Shown one piece after another: positions 1-8,391 of a stretch of 64,000 bases of DNA. The DNA is from Nocardiopsis sp. CNR-923 (GTDB taxonomy: Bacteria; Actinomycetota; Actinomycetes; Streptosporangiales; Streptosporangiaceae): NCBI RefSeq assembly GCF_001942255.1, contig NZ_MKKC01000061.1, positions 30,184 through 94,183 on the forward strand. The letters are read 5' to 3'. Numbering within the stretch: the stretch's first letter is position 1; every line of letters begins with the position of its first letter. The notes beneath the pieces were generated by a model that saw nothing but the letters and a program-made list of their open reading frames with translations, was not told the origin of the DNA and did no database searches. The translations under genes were made by a program, and so were the position numbers.

Positions 1-1002
1 ACCAGCAACTCGTCGAACACCTACTTCGCGCAGCTCCAGAGGCGGGTGGGCCTGTGCGACGTGATCGAGATGGCGGAGAACCTCGGTCTGCAGCGAGCCG
101 ACGGCACGCGGTTCTCGGAGAACGAGCGCACACTGGCCAACAACAGCTTCACGCTGGGCAGTGAGGAGGTCTCGCCGCTACGGGTCGCCAACGCCTACGC
201 GACCTTCGCCTCGGGCGGCGTCTACTGCGAGCCGCAGGCGATCACCCGGATCGTGGACAAGCAGGCCGGTACGACCATCGACATGGAGCCGGAGTGCGAG
301 CGGCGGCTCGACGAGAACGTCGCCGACGGGGTCGCCTTCCTGCTGACGCAGACCTTCAACGGGGGCACCACCTCCGGCCTGGGCATCGGCCGACCGGCGG
401 GCGCCAAGACCGGCACCACCGACAACTCGGCCGCGGCCTGGTTCGCGGGCATCACCCCGCAGATGGCCAGCTCCATCTTCGTGGGCGACCCGCGCGGTCC
501 GCAGCAGTACCCGCTGCGGAACGTCACCATCGGCGACCACTACTACGGGGTGGTCTACGGAGCGACGATCCCGGGCAAGATCTGGCGGGACACGATGCGC
601 GACGCCCACGAGGGCCTGGACGTCGAGCAGTTGGCCTCGGCGCCGTCCGAGTTCGGTTCCACGGCTCCGCCGCGGCAACCCCGGGAGCCCGAGGATCCCA
701 GTCCGGCCGCCGACGAGGGCGGCGTGCCCGACGTGGTCGGGATGGGCGAGGACGCCGCGGTGGCCGCCCTGCGAGCGGCCGGGTACCAGGTGAACGTGTC
801 CGGGAGCCGGATCCGCTCACCGCAGCCCGAGGGCACCGTGGCGGCGGTCAACCCGGACCCGGGCACACGGCTGCCCGAGGGCGCCACGGTGAACGTCTTC
901 CTGAGCCGGGGCGGCGCCGGCGCTCCGCCGACCGAGAACGAGACGTGGTTCCCGGTCCGGCCGATGACGCCCTTCCCGTCCAACGAGGAGTCGTCCCGAT
1001 GA
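1..1002 (+). CDS. Class A penicillin-binding protein, C-terminal part with PASTA domain (5' end outside window)
   Basis: The frame is open from the first base, so the start and the expected glycosyltransferase domain lie upstream. The visible part is the penicillin-binding transpeptidase domain, which cross-links peptidoglycan outside the membrane. The SxN motif (SSN) is at residues 4-6 and the KTGTT box at residues 136-140. One PASTA domain follows at about residues 241-305, then a short Pro-rich tail. A PASTA-bearing class A PBP next to a metallophosphoesterase matches the mycobacterial ponA2 neighbourhood, so a PonA2-like enzyme is likely. Convergent with the yqeY-like gene. Confidence 0.9.
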   Translation, partial: TSNSSNTYFAQLQRRVGLCDVIEMAENLGLQRADGTRFSENERTLANNSFTLGSEEVSPLRVANAYATFASGGVYCEPQAITRIVDKQAGTTIDMEPECERRLDENVADGVAFLLTQTFNGGTTSGLGIGRPAGAKTGTTDNSAAAWFAGITPQMASSIFVGDPRGPQQYPLRNVTIGDHYYGVVYGATIPGKIWRDTMRDAHEGLDVEQLASAPSEFGSTAPPRQPREPEDPSPAADEGGVPDVVGMGEDAAVAALRAAGYQVNVSGSRIRSPQPEGTVAAVNPDPGTRLPEGATVNVFLSRGGAGAPPTENETWFPVRPMTPFPSNEESSR

Positions 1003-1006
1003 GCCG

Positions 1007-1036
1007 CGGGCGGGGGCGGCGCGCCGCCCCCGCCCG
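1007..1036. terminator. Bidirectional hairpin terminator
   Basis: Perfect 14-bp GC-only inverted repeat (1007-1020 and 1023-1036) with a 2-nt loop between two convergent genes. There is no T-tract, which is common in high-GC actinobacteria. Confidence 0.6.
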
Positions 1037-1056
1037 TTCGGGTGGGCGGTCCGGCC

Positions 1057-1509
1057 TCAGGCCAGCTGGCGCTTGACCTCCGCGGCCACCCGGGAGCCCT
1101 CGGCCCGCCCTGCGACGCGCGGTCCGACCGCCTTCATGACCTGCCCCATCGCGCGCGGGCCCTCGGCCCCGGTCTCGGCGATGGCGGCGGTGACCAGCCG
1201 AGCGAGCTCATCGTCGGAGAGCTGAGCCGGAAGGTACTCGGAGATGACCTCGTTCTCGGCCCGCTCCGCGGCGGCTTGGTCGACCCGGCCGCCCTTCTCG
1301 AACGCCTCGGCGGCTTCCTTGCGCTTCTTGGCCTCGCGGGTGAGGAGCTTGATGATCTCGTCGTCGTCGAGGGAGCGCTGGACGGCTCCGGACGCCTCCT
1401 CGGTGGAGATGGCGGCGATGACCATGCGCAGGGTGCCCGTGCGGACCGTGTCACGCGCCTTGATGGCGGTGGTCAGGTCGTTCTTGAGGCGGTCTTTGAG
1501 TTGGGACAT
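1057..1509 (-). CDS. GatB/YqeY domain protein
   Basis: A 150-residue protein beginning MSQLKDRLKNDLTTAIKARD, the usual length and start of the YqeY family, a free-standing relative of the GatB C-terminal domain of tRNA-dependent amidotransferase. The C-terminal half, with EYLPAQLSDDEL and AMGQVMKAV, is typical. The exact role is unknown; tRNA-linked amidation is inferred from the fold only. Convergent with the PBP gene and divergent from the metallophosphoesterase. Confidence 0.85.
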   Translation of the reverse strand: MSQLKDRLKNDLTTAIKARDTVRTGTLRMVIAAISTEEASGAVQRSLDDDEIIKLLTREAKKRKEAAEAFEKGGRVDQAAAERAENEVISEYLPAQLSDDELARLVTAAIAETGAEGPRAMGQVMKAVGPRVAGRAEGSRVAAEVKRQLA

Positions 1510-1609
1510 GGCACCGATCCTACGGCGGGTGACTCGCGCCGGACCATCGGTTCGTGAACACGCGCACCGCGCGTGCTGAGATGATCAGTCGACCGACGAA
1601 GGAGTGTGG

Positions 1610-2526
1610 ATGGGAACGGACAGCGGACGGGTCCTGCGCCGGATCGGACGCGCGGCCGCCGTGACGGGTGCGATCGGCGTGACCGGTGTGGCCTACGCCT
1701 CGGTGATCGAGCGCAACTGGTTCCGGCTGCGGCGGTACGAGCTGCCGCTGCTTCCTCCGGGGAGCGACCGGCTGCGGATCCTGCACCTGTCCGACGCGCA
1801 CCTGACTCCGGGTCGACGAATGCTCATCGACTGGATCCGGGGGCTGTCGGCGCACGAGCCCGACCTGGTGGTCAACACGGGGGACTCACTGGCCCACCCG
1901 GGCGCGTGGGGCCGTTCCTCGACGCGTTGGGACCGCTGCTGGACCGGCCGGGAGCGTTCGTGTTCGGGTCCAACGACCTGTACTCGCCCCGGCTGAAGAA
2001 CCCCGCTCGGTACCTGTGGCGGACGAGCCGGACCGACTACGCCAAGCGCCGGACACCGGATCTTCTGGCGGGAGCTGGGCGAGGCGATGTCGGCGGCGGG
2101 GTGGCTGGACCTGAACAACCACAAGGGCGTGCTCAAGGCGGGCGGGTTGGACGTGGCATTGGCCGGCGTGCACGACTCGCACATCGGGTTGGACCGGTAC
2201 GACGACGTGGCCGGTCCGGCTGACCCGCACGCGACGTCCGGGTCGGGCTGCTGCACTCACCGGAACCGGCCAACCTGAGCCGGTTCGCCAGCGACGGGTA
2301 CCAACTGCTGCTCGCGGGCCACACACACGGGGGGCAGCTGTGCCTGCCTTTCTACGGGACTCTGGTCACGAACTGCGGGATCGACCGCCGCCGCGCGTGG
2401 GGACTGCACCGGTACGAGGACGCGTGGCTGCACGTTTCGGGCGGGCTGGGAACGTCGCCGTACGCACCGGTGCGGTTCTGCTGCCGACCGGAGGCGTCGC
2501 TGCTGGACCTCGTCGCCGCCTCCTGA
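1610..2526 (+). CDS. Metallophosphoesterase with N-terminal anchor (frameshifted in this sequence)
   Basis: A calcineurin-like phosphoesterase. The start ATG follows AAGGAG. An N-terminal hydrophobic stretch (AAAVTGAIGVTGVAYASV) suggests membrane anchoring. The metal motifs lie in successive frames: HLSDAHL, NTGDS, GSND (normally GNHD) and LAGHTHGGQ. The frame breaks near 1896, 2063 and 2228, after which the sequence again matches the family to the stop at 2526. Its position after a PASTA-type PBP resembles mycobacterial ponA2 with its downstream phosphoesterase, which supports a cell-envelope role. Sequencing error is more likely than real decay because every catalytic motif survives. Confidence 0.8.
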
Positions 2527-2596
2527 ACGGCCCCTCGGAAGCCGGAAACGGTGTGCCCGAGCACTCCCCGCGTCCGCTAGACTTGGGGCGTTGCCT

Positions 2597-2670
2597 CGGG
2601 GTGTAGCGCAGCTTGGCAGCGCGCTTCGTTCGGGACGAAGAGGTCGTGGGTTCAAATCCCGCCACCCCGA
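2597..2670 (+). tRNA. tRNA-Pro (anticodon CGG)
   Basis: Complete cloverleaf: the acceptor strand 2597-2603 pairs with 2663-2669, the anticodon loop is TTCGGGA, and the T-arm contains GGGTTCAAATCCC. CCA is not encoded. The 3' part is the attachment site of the adjacent integrative element, which restores the gene at this end. Confidence 0.95.
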
Positions 2671-2749
2671 CAAAGGAACGGGTGTCCACGCAGGTGGGCA
2701 CCCGTTCTTTGTCGTGCGCGATTTCCGGCGCGCGGCGTCCGGTGCACAT
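2637..2749 (+). repeat. 113-bp attachment repeat, attL copy (tRNA-Pro 3' end plus terminator)
   Basis: This segment reappears in inverted orientation at 57287-57399 with only two mismatches, just after the tRNA end. It holds the 3' 34 nt of tRNA-Pro, the tRNA terminator and about 40 bp beyond. It marks the chromosome/element junction at the integrase end of AICE 1. Confidence 0.9.
2677..2710 (+). terminator. Terminator of tRNA-Pro
   Basis: Inverted repeat AACGGGTG (2677-2684) and CACCCGTT (2699-2706) followed by CTTT. It is duplicated with the attachment repeat. Confidence 0.75.
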
Positions 2750-2760
2750 TCAGTGCACAT
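2743..2760 (+). promoter_or_regulatory. Putative integrase arm-type site
   Basis: TGCACATTCAGTGCACAT, 72-90 nt downstream of the tRNA-Pro end. Near-identical motifs occur at 12719-12736, 45661-45679 (minus) and 57507-57524 (minus), always beside an AICE attachment end. Its recombinase-binding role is inferred from position. Confidence 0.5.
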
Positions 2761-2784
2761 GGGGTCGGGGAAGGCTTTCGGTTC

Positions 2785-4005
2785 TCACACCCCGGCGAGG
2801 GCGGGAAGGTGAGCCGTCGCCCGCGTCCGGTCGGAGTCCATCGCCTCGGCGACCTCGTCCAGGCGGTCGGGGAACAGGTGCCCGTACCGGTCGAGGGTCA
2901 TCGTCGCGGTGGCGTGGCCGAGCATCGCTTGGACGACCTTGACGTCGGCCCCGGAGGCGATGGCGAGGGACGCGGCGGTGTGCCGGAGCTTGTGCGGGGT
3001 GAGCCCCATGCCGTCCAGTTTCGCCGCCTTCACGGCTTGGGCGAACTCGCGACGACGCCAGTTGCGCAGCCGCACCGGAGCGCCGCGCCGGGTCGCGAAC
3101 ACCAGGGAGTCCTCTGCCCGACCGTCGACCAGCGGCCTCAGCTCCGGCACGAGGGATGGCAGGACGGGAACCGTGCGGCTCTTCCCCGTCTTGGGCGACT
3201 GTTCCACCAGCTTGTCATCCACTTCCGCGAACGTCGTCGTGATCCGGATGCAGCGCGCTTCCAGATCGATCCGCCCGACGCGGAGGGCGGCGGCCTCGTT
3301 GAAGCGCAGACCCGTGTAGGCGAGCAGCAGGATCAACGCGCGGTTGACGTTCGCGGCAGCGGTGATCTGCCCGTACTTGGTGCGTAGCGATCCGGCGGCG
3401 GTGGCGAGGGCTTCCACCTGGACATGGTTGAGGTAGACGTGTTCGGCCTCACTGGGTTTGGGGAGCGGGACACCCCGAGCCGGGTTCGCCGGAAGACGCC
3501 GCGGAACACACCACTCCAGAACCATGGACAGGACGCCGTGGGCGTGCCGGGTCTGGGAGGCCCCCAGGTTGCTCCCGCCCTCGTCCCGGGGCTTCTGGAG
3601 TTCGGCCACCCACACCGCGATGTCCTCGTTGTGGATTGCCGAAAGAGGAAGCTCGCCCCAGCGGGGAAGGACGTGCGCGTCGAGGAGACCCCGGTACTTC
3701 CACCAGGTGGACCGCTTGATGTCCGTGCGCGTGTCCAACCACTTCTCGGCCATTTCGGCGAGGGAAATCTTCGCGTCACCGGGGTTGCGGTAGGAGCCTT
3801 CGTGGAGGCTGTTCTCGATCTCGGTCTGTCGCTTCTCGGCGTCCGGCTTCTTCTTGAAGGTTCCACCGCTCTTGATCCTGCCGGAGGGGTCGTAGTAGCG
3901 GACCATCCATCGGGCGGGTGGAGTGCGTTTGGCGTCCTTGGCCTTCCTCACGGCCTCGTTGTACGTCTTGTCCTTCGTGCGGTCGTAGACCCACGCGCGA
4001 GCCAT
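2785..4005 (-). CDS. int: Tyrosine site-specific integrase
   Basis: A 406-residue tyrosine recombinase that integrates and excises the element at tRNA-Pro. The catalytic region shows LRFNEAAALR (first Arg), HKLRHTAAS (H-x-x-R), MLGHATATMT and a Tyr in LDRYGHLF near the C-terminus. The ATG at 4005 follows GGAAGGAAA and opens with MARAWVYDRTKDKTY; the frame extends further upstream but without a comparable start. It is the last gene of the minus-strand run and ends 25 nt from the putative arm site. Confidence 0.95.
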   Translation of the reverse strand: MARAWVYDRTKDKTYNEAVRKAKDAKRTPPARWMVRYYDPSGRIKSGGTFKKKPDAEKRQTEIENSLHEGSYRNPGDAKISLAEMAEKWLDTRTDIKRSTWWKYRGLLDAHVLPRWGELPLSAIHNEDIAVWVAELQKPRDEGGSNLGASQTRHAHGVLSMVLEWCVPRRLPANPARGVPLPKPSEAEHVYLNHVQVEALATAAGSLRTKYGQITAAANVNRALILLLAYTGLRFNEAAALRVGRIDLEARCIRITTTFAEVDDKLVEQSPKTGKSRTVPVLPSLVPELRPLVDGRAEDSLVFATRRGAPVRLRNWRRREFAQAVKAAKLDGMGLTPHKLRHTAASLAIASGADVKVVQAMLGHATATMTLDRYGHLFPDRLDEVAEAMDSDRTRATAHLPALAGV

Positions 4006-4031
4006 CAGGGGTTTCCTTCCAGGGGTGGGGG

Positions 4032-4235
4032 TTACTGGGTGAGGACCCAGGCGTGGACCTCGTCCGGGAGGTAGCGCACGTACCGGCCGACACGGTGGGA
4101 GGGAGGGCCGTCGCCCTTGTACCGCCACTCATAAAGCGTCTTCGGAGGTACCCGGAGGAAGGCAGCGGTGTCCTTCACCGACCACAGCGCGGGGCGGGGT
4201 TGGGGGACGGTCGCAGTGGTTGTCGTGGGGGTCAT
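4032..4235 (-). CDS. xis: Excisionase-like helix-turn-helix protein
   Basis: A 67-residue protein with a MerR/excisionase-type winged helix (WSVKDTAAFLRVPPKTLYEW, then RYVRYLPDEVHAWV). It is expected to bind the att arms and steer the integrase toward excision. Its ATG overlaps the rep stop (ATGA), so translation is coupled. It precedes int by 26 nt. Longer upstream starts exist, but the overlap start matches both family length and operon logic. Confidence 0.85.
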   Translation of the reverse strand: MTPTTTTATVPQPRPALWSVKDTAAFLRVPPKTLYEWRYKGDGPPSHRVGRYVRYLPDEVHAWVLTQ

Positions 4236-5917
4236 GCGGCCCTCGTCTCGTGCGTTGCCGAAAGATCGTTCTGGCGGGCGGCGTCGAGTTGGGCGCGGCG
4301 TTTGAGGGACTCGCCCACCGCCCGGAGTAGGCGGCGTTCGCGGGGAGCCACGTCCGGGTCGGTGGGGCGAGCCAGTTCCCACGCGAACCGTCCGGAGTCA
4401 ACCGAGGTCAACGCGGGTGGACGGTGGCCGTTCTCGTCGCCCTGGTCCTCGTTGTTCGGGTCGATGCCGAGGGCGTCCAGCACCCAGGCCAGCCGGTCCG
4501 CCTTGTGGTCCGCGAGGGTCTTGCCCGACCACTTGCGCGAGACCAGGACCCGCCGTCCCGCGTAGCCCAGGTGTTCGCGGCGGTGCGCCTTCGACTTGCA
4601 GAACCCCGGGCGAAGCCCCGCCTTGGCCTGGTCGGGTTGGACGCCGTACCGGAGCCAGTTCGCACACCGGGGCGAGCACGGCTCGAACCGCAACGCGTCC
4701 AACAACCGATCGACGTGCTGTTCCTGCGCCACGGTGTCGACCTCGTGGCACTCCGCGATGTCCTTGGTCAGGTACTTCGCGAGGTACCGGACACACCGGT
4801 CAGCGTCCGCCGAGCCCGCGACAACGCCCTTGGCGTCGATTTGGCGGCCGAACCGCACCACGTGATGGGGTTCGGCGTCGGGGTCCTCGTCTAGGGCGTC
4901 CAACGCCTCGTCCCAGGTGGGCAGGAGTTCGCCCGTGGTGGGGTCGAGGTAGGTTGCGGCGTTCTCGTCCCACACCGGCAGGCGGTCGCCGTCGAAGACC
5001 ACGCGATCGGCCGGAGGCCACCACACCTGGTGGTAGGTTGCGGCGGCGATCTGGCGGAGTTCGGCCCGGGGGATCGTGCCCCGGGTGGCCATGTGCAGAT
5101 GCGGGGCCAACCGGCGTTGCGGTTCCACGGCCGCGAAGTACTGCACATCGAACCCGGCCACGCGCCGCAGGTTCTGCACGAACCGATCGGCCAGTTTGGA
5201 GAAGTGCAGCGCGTCCCGAGCCGCCCGCCGGTAGTCGTAGGTCGCCGGGTCGACCGGGGTCCCGTCCGACTTCACCCGCCCGTAGGAGTCCAGGGTGAGC
5301 GTGATGAACAGCGAAGGCCGGAACACCCGCCCCGTGTTCGGATCCGTGTAGGCCCGCCCGACCGTCTTCCGTGTCATCGGACGCTTCGGAAGGTCCGGGA
5401 CGTCCTGACGACGCTTGGTCGAGCGCACCCGACGCGACCCCGACGACGAGCCTGCCGAGCGGGTCACCGAGCCCCGCAGCCCGGAAGCGGTGATCTCCTC
5501 ATCCAGATCCGAGATGACCGCGTCCAGTTCGGCCAGCTCGTCAGCCGACGCGGCCCCTGTGGAGGCGAGGCGGTCGCGTTCGGCGGTGACCACGGCCCGC
5601 TGCTGGACCCACGAGCGTTGCGTCTGGGAGGGCGGGTCAGGCTCGACCACGGGTTCCTCTGCCAGGTGCCAGCCCTCCTCACACTGGGTCCGCCGGAGCG
5701 ACCGCTTACGCTTCGCGCAGGCGGGGCACCGGGATTCGAGGGTGGACCCGCACGGGACGTCCACGATCTCGGTTTCCCCAGTACCGATGTCCGTCCGCCG
5801 CAGCGAGACCGGACGAATGCACACCCCGTGGTCAGCGGCCACCTGTTCGGCTACCTCACGGGCCAGAGGTTGCGCGAGCCGTTCGGCACGGGTCGACTTA
5901 CCGGTCGGATTCGGCAT
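4232..5917 (-). CDS. Replication initiator, HUH rolling-circle type
   Basis: A 561-residue Rep protein of the kind found in AICEs such as pSAM2. FITLTLD (about 204-210) fits motif 1, APHLHMATRG (H273, H275) is the metal-binding HUH motif, and CVRYLAKYLTKDI (Y378, Y382) carries the candidate nicking tyrosine. A Cys cluster at 56-79 suggests a zinc-binding N-terminus. It starts in a TGATG overlap with traB and ends in an ATGA overlap with xis. About 95% identical over the shared part to the second copy at 62944. Confidence 0.9.
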   Translation of the reverse strand: MPNPTGKSTRAERLAQPLAREVAEQVAADHGVCIRPVSLRRTDIGTGETEIVDVPCGSTLESRCPACAKRKRSLRRTQCEEGWHLAEEPVVEPDPPSQTQRSWVQQRAVVTAERDRLASTGAASADELAELDAVISDLDEEITASGLRGSVTRSAGSSSGSRRVRSTKRRQDVPDLPKRPMTRKTVGRAYTDPNTGRVFRPSLFITLTLDSYGRVKSDGTPVDPATYDYRRAARDALHFSKLADRFVQNLRRVAGFDVQYFAAVEPQRRLAPHLHMATRGTIPRAELRQIAAATYHQVWWPPADRVVFDGDRLPVWDENAATYLDPTTGELLPTWDEALDALDEDPDAEPHHVVRFGRQIDAKGVVAGSADADRCVRYLAKYLTKDIAECHEVDTVAQEQHVDRLLDALRFEPCSPRCANWLRYGVQPDQAKAGLRPGFCKSKAHRREHLGYAGRRVLVSRKWSGKTLADHKADRLAWVLDALGIDPNNEDQGDENGHRPPALTSVDSGRFAWELARPTDPDVAPRERRLLRAVGESLKRRAQLDAARQNDLSATHETRAA

Positions 5918-7347
5918 CAGGCCACCTCATCCGCAGGGGAAAGGTCCGATCCGTAGACCTGGGCCATGGCGGTGATGTCGTCATCGGACACATACGCCGC
6001 TCGCACCCGCACCGGGGCGGGTGAGCCTTCCATCCGGATGTAGCCCACCCCGGGAAGGCCCGGGTCGATCAGATGCGCGTTCGCCCCCCGGTCCCGGGCG
6101 CCCTCCCCGAGGATCATGTCCACCTGTGACGCCTCATCCAGGCGCAGGGCCACCTTGTCCGGGAACAGGTTGCGCAGATTCATCACCTCTTTGCGGGGGT
6201 CCTGGAGAGCGGCCAGGACCGCGAACCCCACCGAACGCCCCTGCGAGGTGAGCGTGGCTATGGCGTTCTCCGCGCGGCGGCGGATATCCCGGTCAGGGTG
6301 GTAGGCGGTCAGGAACGCCACCTCGTCCAGCACCACCAACACGAACGGATCCGCCGTGGTGGGGACGTGCGAGCGCTGGCGACCGGCGTACCGTCGGGCC
6401 CGGTCCTGCATGTCGGCCACCGCCGATTCCAAGACGGCCACCGCGGATTCGCCATCGTCGGCGTACCGGGCGAACAGGCCCCGGCCGTAGGACAGCTCCA
6501 TCCGCTTGGGATCGATCGCCCACACCCGCGCCGTCCCCTCAGCCACAGCCGGGAGCATCGCGCGGATGGTCGACCAGATCACCGAGCCCTTCCCGGACCC
6601 GGTCACCCCCGCCACCAGGACGTGAGTCCCGTGCAGGCGTAGCCGCCACTGCGACCCGTCCTCGGTGACGCCGACCGGCAACGCGGACAAGTCCACCGCA
6701 TCCAGGTCCGGGATGTCCAAGGCGTCGAGGGGTTCGGCGAGGGTGTCGTGTCGGGGGAACTCCAAGGTGATCTTGCGCGGCCCCTCCACAACCACACGGC
6801 AGGACGGGGCACCGAACCCGTGCGCCAGCTCGGACACGCGGGTCTCGAAATCAGTGGGGGAGGTTCCGGCCACGAGGGTGACCCGGACCCGGTCGGCCCA
6901 GGAGGTGCAGACCACGCGGCGGATGCGGGGCAGGTAGCGGCGTTCCTGGTAGGACTCCGCCAACCCGGAGATGACCAGGACCGGTTGCCAGTGCCGGCGG
7001 TAGACCACCACGTGCCGCCACCACGCCAACACCCGCAGGGCGACGCAGACCCGGAACGAGTCCGGCCAGATGAGCCACCACACCAACGCGACCACCGAGG
7101 CGACCCCGCACAGCACGGCCAGGCCCAGCCAACCGAACCACCACCACACCGCAGCGCAGGAGCCCAGAGAGGCGACCATCACGGGGAACCGGAACGGCAG
7201 AGTGACCAGGAACCGCACCAGCCGCCACACCCAGGAGGCCAGGACGACGATCCCGGGGGTTTCCACGATCGGGGTCGTCCACCGCACCCCCTGAGCCGGA
7301 GACGGCAACGTCGGGGAGGTCTGCGCGGCACCGACCTTGGGCGGCAT
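5917..7347 (-). CDS. traB: FtsK/SpoIIIE-type conjugal DNA translocase (TraB/TraSA)
   Basis: A 476-residue hexameric DNA pump that transfers double-stranded DNA between mycelial cells. Hydrophobic segments at about 32-60 and 64-95 should anchor it in the membrane. Walker A is GVTGSGKG (247-254) and Walker B is LVVLDE (D341, E342). It is linked by TGATG overlaps to the small ORF upstream and to rep downstream. The AICE 2 copy is close to identical apart from patches around residues 59-67 and 209-216, so traB/rep is the likely crossover region between the elements. Confidence 0.92.
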   Translation of the reverse strand: MPPKVGAAQTSPTLPSPAQGVRWTTPIVETPGIVVLASWVWRLVRFLVTLPFRFPVMVASLGSCAAVWWWFGWLGLAVLCGVASVVALVWWLIWPDSFRVCVALRVLAWWRHVVVYRRHWQPVLVISGLAESYQERRYLPRIRRVVCTSWADRVRVTLVAGTSPTDFETRVSELAHGFGAPSCRVVVEGPRKITLEFPRHDTLAEPLDALDIPDLDAVDLSALPVGVTEDGSQWRLRLHGTHVLVAGVTGSGKGSVIWSTIRAMLPAVAEGTARVWAIDPKRMELSYGRGLFARYADDGESAVAVLESAVADMQDRARRYAGRQRSHVPTTADPFVLVVLDEVAFLTAYHPDRDIRRRAENAIATLTSQGRSVGFAVLAALQDPRKEVMNLRNLFPDKVALRLDEASQVDMILGEGARDRGANAHLIDPGLPGVGYIRMEGSPAPVRVRAAYVSDDDITAMAQVYGSDLSPADEVA

Positions 7348-7598
7348 CAGACCTCACCCCCCATCGCGGCCTCAATCCGGGCCAGGACCCGGTCACGGTC
7401 GGCACGGGCACGAACAGCGGCCTTCGCGGCGTCCGGGTTGCCGTCCCGCTCCGCGATCCGGGCGAACACACGGGCCTTGAAGTCGAAGAACTCCGCCCGC
7501 TCGACATCGGTGCTGGGCGGCGTGTGGACCGCGTCCAGGAAGACCCGGACGAGCTGCGATCCGGTCAGCCCGGACAGGTCGGTGGGGTAATCGGACAT
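7347..7598 (-). CDS. Small conserved AICE protein
   Basis: An 83-residue hydrophilic protein (MSDYPTDLSGLTGSQLVRVF at the start) of unknown function. A homologue occupies the same place in AICE 2 (61293-61538), and both overlap the traB start by TGATG, so it is co-translated with the translocase. AEFFDFKARVFA and RDGNPDAAKAA are conserved in both. No known domain is recognised; an Spd-like spread role is possible but unsupported. Confidence 0.75.
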   Translation of the reverse strand: MSDYPTDLSGLTGSQLVRVFLDAVHTPPSTDVERAEFFDFKARVFARIAERDGNPDAAKAAVRARADRDRVLARIEAAMGGEV

Positions 7599-7701
7599 AC
7601 TGAAGACACCTCTTCTGAAAGTTGGGAAGCTTCCGGGAGGGATTCAGGGGCGGCTCAGGTGTTGGAGCACCAGGCCGCCCCGCTTCACGCACGAATGGGG
7701 G

Positions 7702-8103
7702 TCAGGCGGCGTCCTTGACCGTCTTGCGCCCCGAAGCAGCGCCGGGAGCCTTCACCCCGCGAGCCCGCAGCGAGTACGCCACCCGGGGACGGCGACCGTT
7801 GTCGTCCACGTACGGCTGGACTGCCATCTGTTCGAACTCGATCGGCCGGAACGGCAGCCCCGGGACCTCGTCCGGCAGCGTCGGGCACACCTCGGCGGCC
7901 ACCTTGACCTTGACCGACTTGGCCTTGCCCCGCGCTTCGGGGTCGGCGTCGATCACGTCCACCGCCCACAGCGGAAGACCCGTGTCCTTGTCGAGTTGGG
8001 GACGCTTGGTCTCGAAATCGGTGATCGCTTCCACCCCCAGAGCGAACGCCCCGTGCGGGAACACCGTGCCGAACTCCACCGGCAACGCACCCTGAATAGC
8101 CAT
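7702..8103 (-). CDS. pra: Pra-like activator of replication, integration and excision
   Basis: A 133-residue protein resembling the pSAM2 Pra family, which switches on rep, xis and int. The core includes FPHGAFALGVEAITDFE and PLWAVDVIDADPEARGK. The ATG at 8103 follows AGAGGA. It leads the minus-strand run to int; about 100 nt separate it from the next gene. A palindrome 79 nt upstream (8182-8204) is a candidate operator. The paralogue at 60781 has a different upstream region. The function is inferred from family and position. Confidence 0.75.
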   Translation of the reverse strand: MAIQGALPVEFGTVFPHGAFALGVEAITDFETKRPQLDKDTGLPLWAVDVIDADPEARGKAKSVKVKVAAEVCPTLPDEVPGLPFRPIEFEQMAVQPYVDDNGRRPRVAYSLRARGVKAPGAASGRKTVKDAA

Positions 8104-8181
8104 ATCGGCAGTCCTCTTCTCATCATTCACGCAGTTCAAGGCCCTTTTCAGTGAGCGCCAGGCGATCACTCGGACCAACTT

Positions 8182-8204
8182 CGATACATGTATAGCATGT
8201 ATCG
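8182..8204. promoter_or_regulatory. Palindromic operator upstream of pra
   Basis: Perfect inverted repeat CGATACATG (8182-8190) and CATGTATCG (8196-8204) around TATAG. It is AT-rich against its surroundings and sits 79 nt before the pra start. A GntR-type regulator of the element, as KorSA in pSAM2, is a plausible ligand; this is inference. Confidence 0.6.
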
Positions 8205-8336
8205 ATACTCGCGACCAGCGGTAGACGAAGGAAGTTGGGGAAGTCCGTCGAATCCGCTGCCACCGGGGGTTCCGGCGACAGTGACAACGATCCCTTGAGA
8301 CGACGGGACGAGATCACTACATGGCTGGACGTGTTC

Positions 8337-8345
8337 GGGACGTCT
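8337..8345 (+). promoter_or_regulatory. GGGACGTCT motif before HTH-PLD gene 1
   Basis: The same nonamer occurs twice, 10 bp apart, before the paralogue (11528-11536 and 11539-11547 within AGGGACGTCTT). It is a candidate shared operator or promoter element for the two paralogues. Confidence 0.4.
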
Positions 8346-8391
8346 CGGTAATGTGAGCGCGTCCCCAGACATCCTGCGAACCCCGAGGTAC

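Noticed and set aside
8123..8317. 64-residue frame upstream of the pra gene
   Set aside because: It covers the palindromic operator and promoter region and has no ribosome site.
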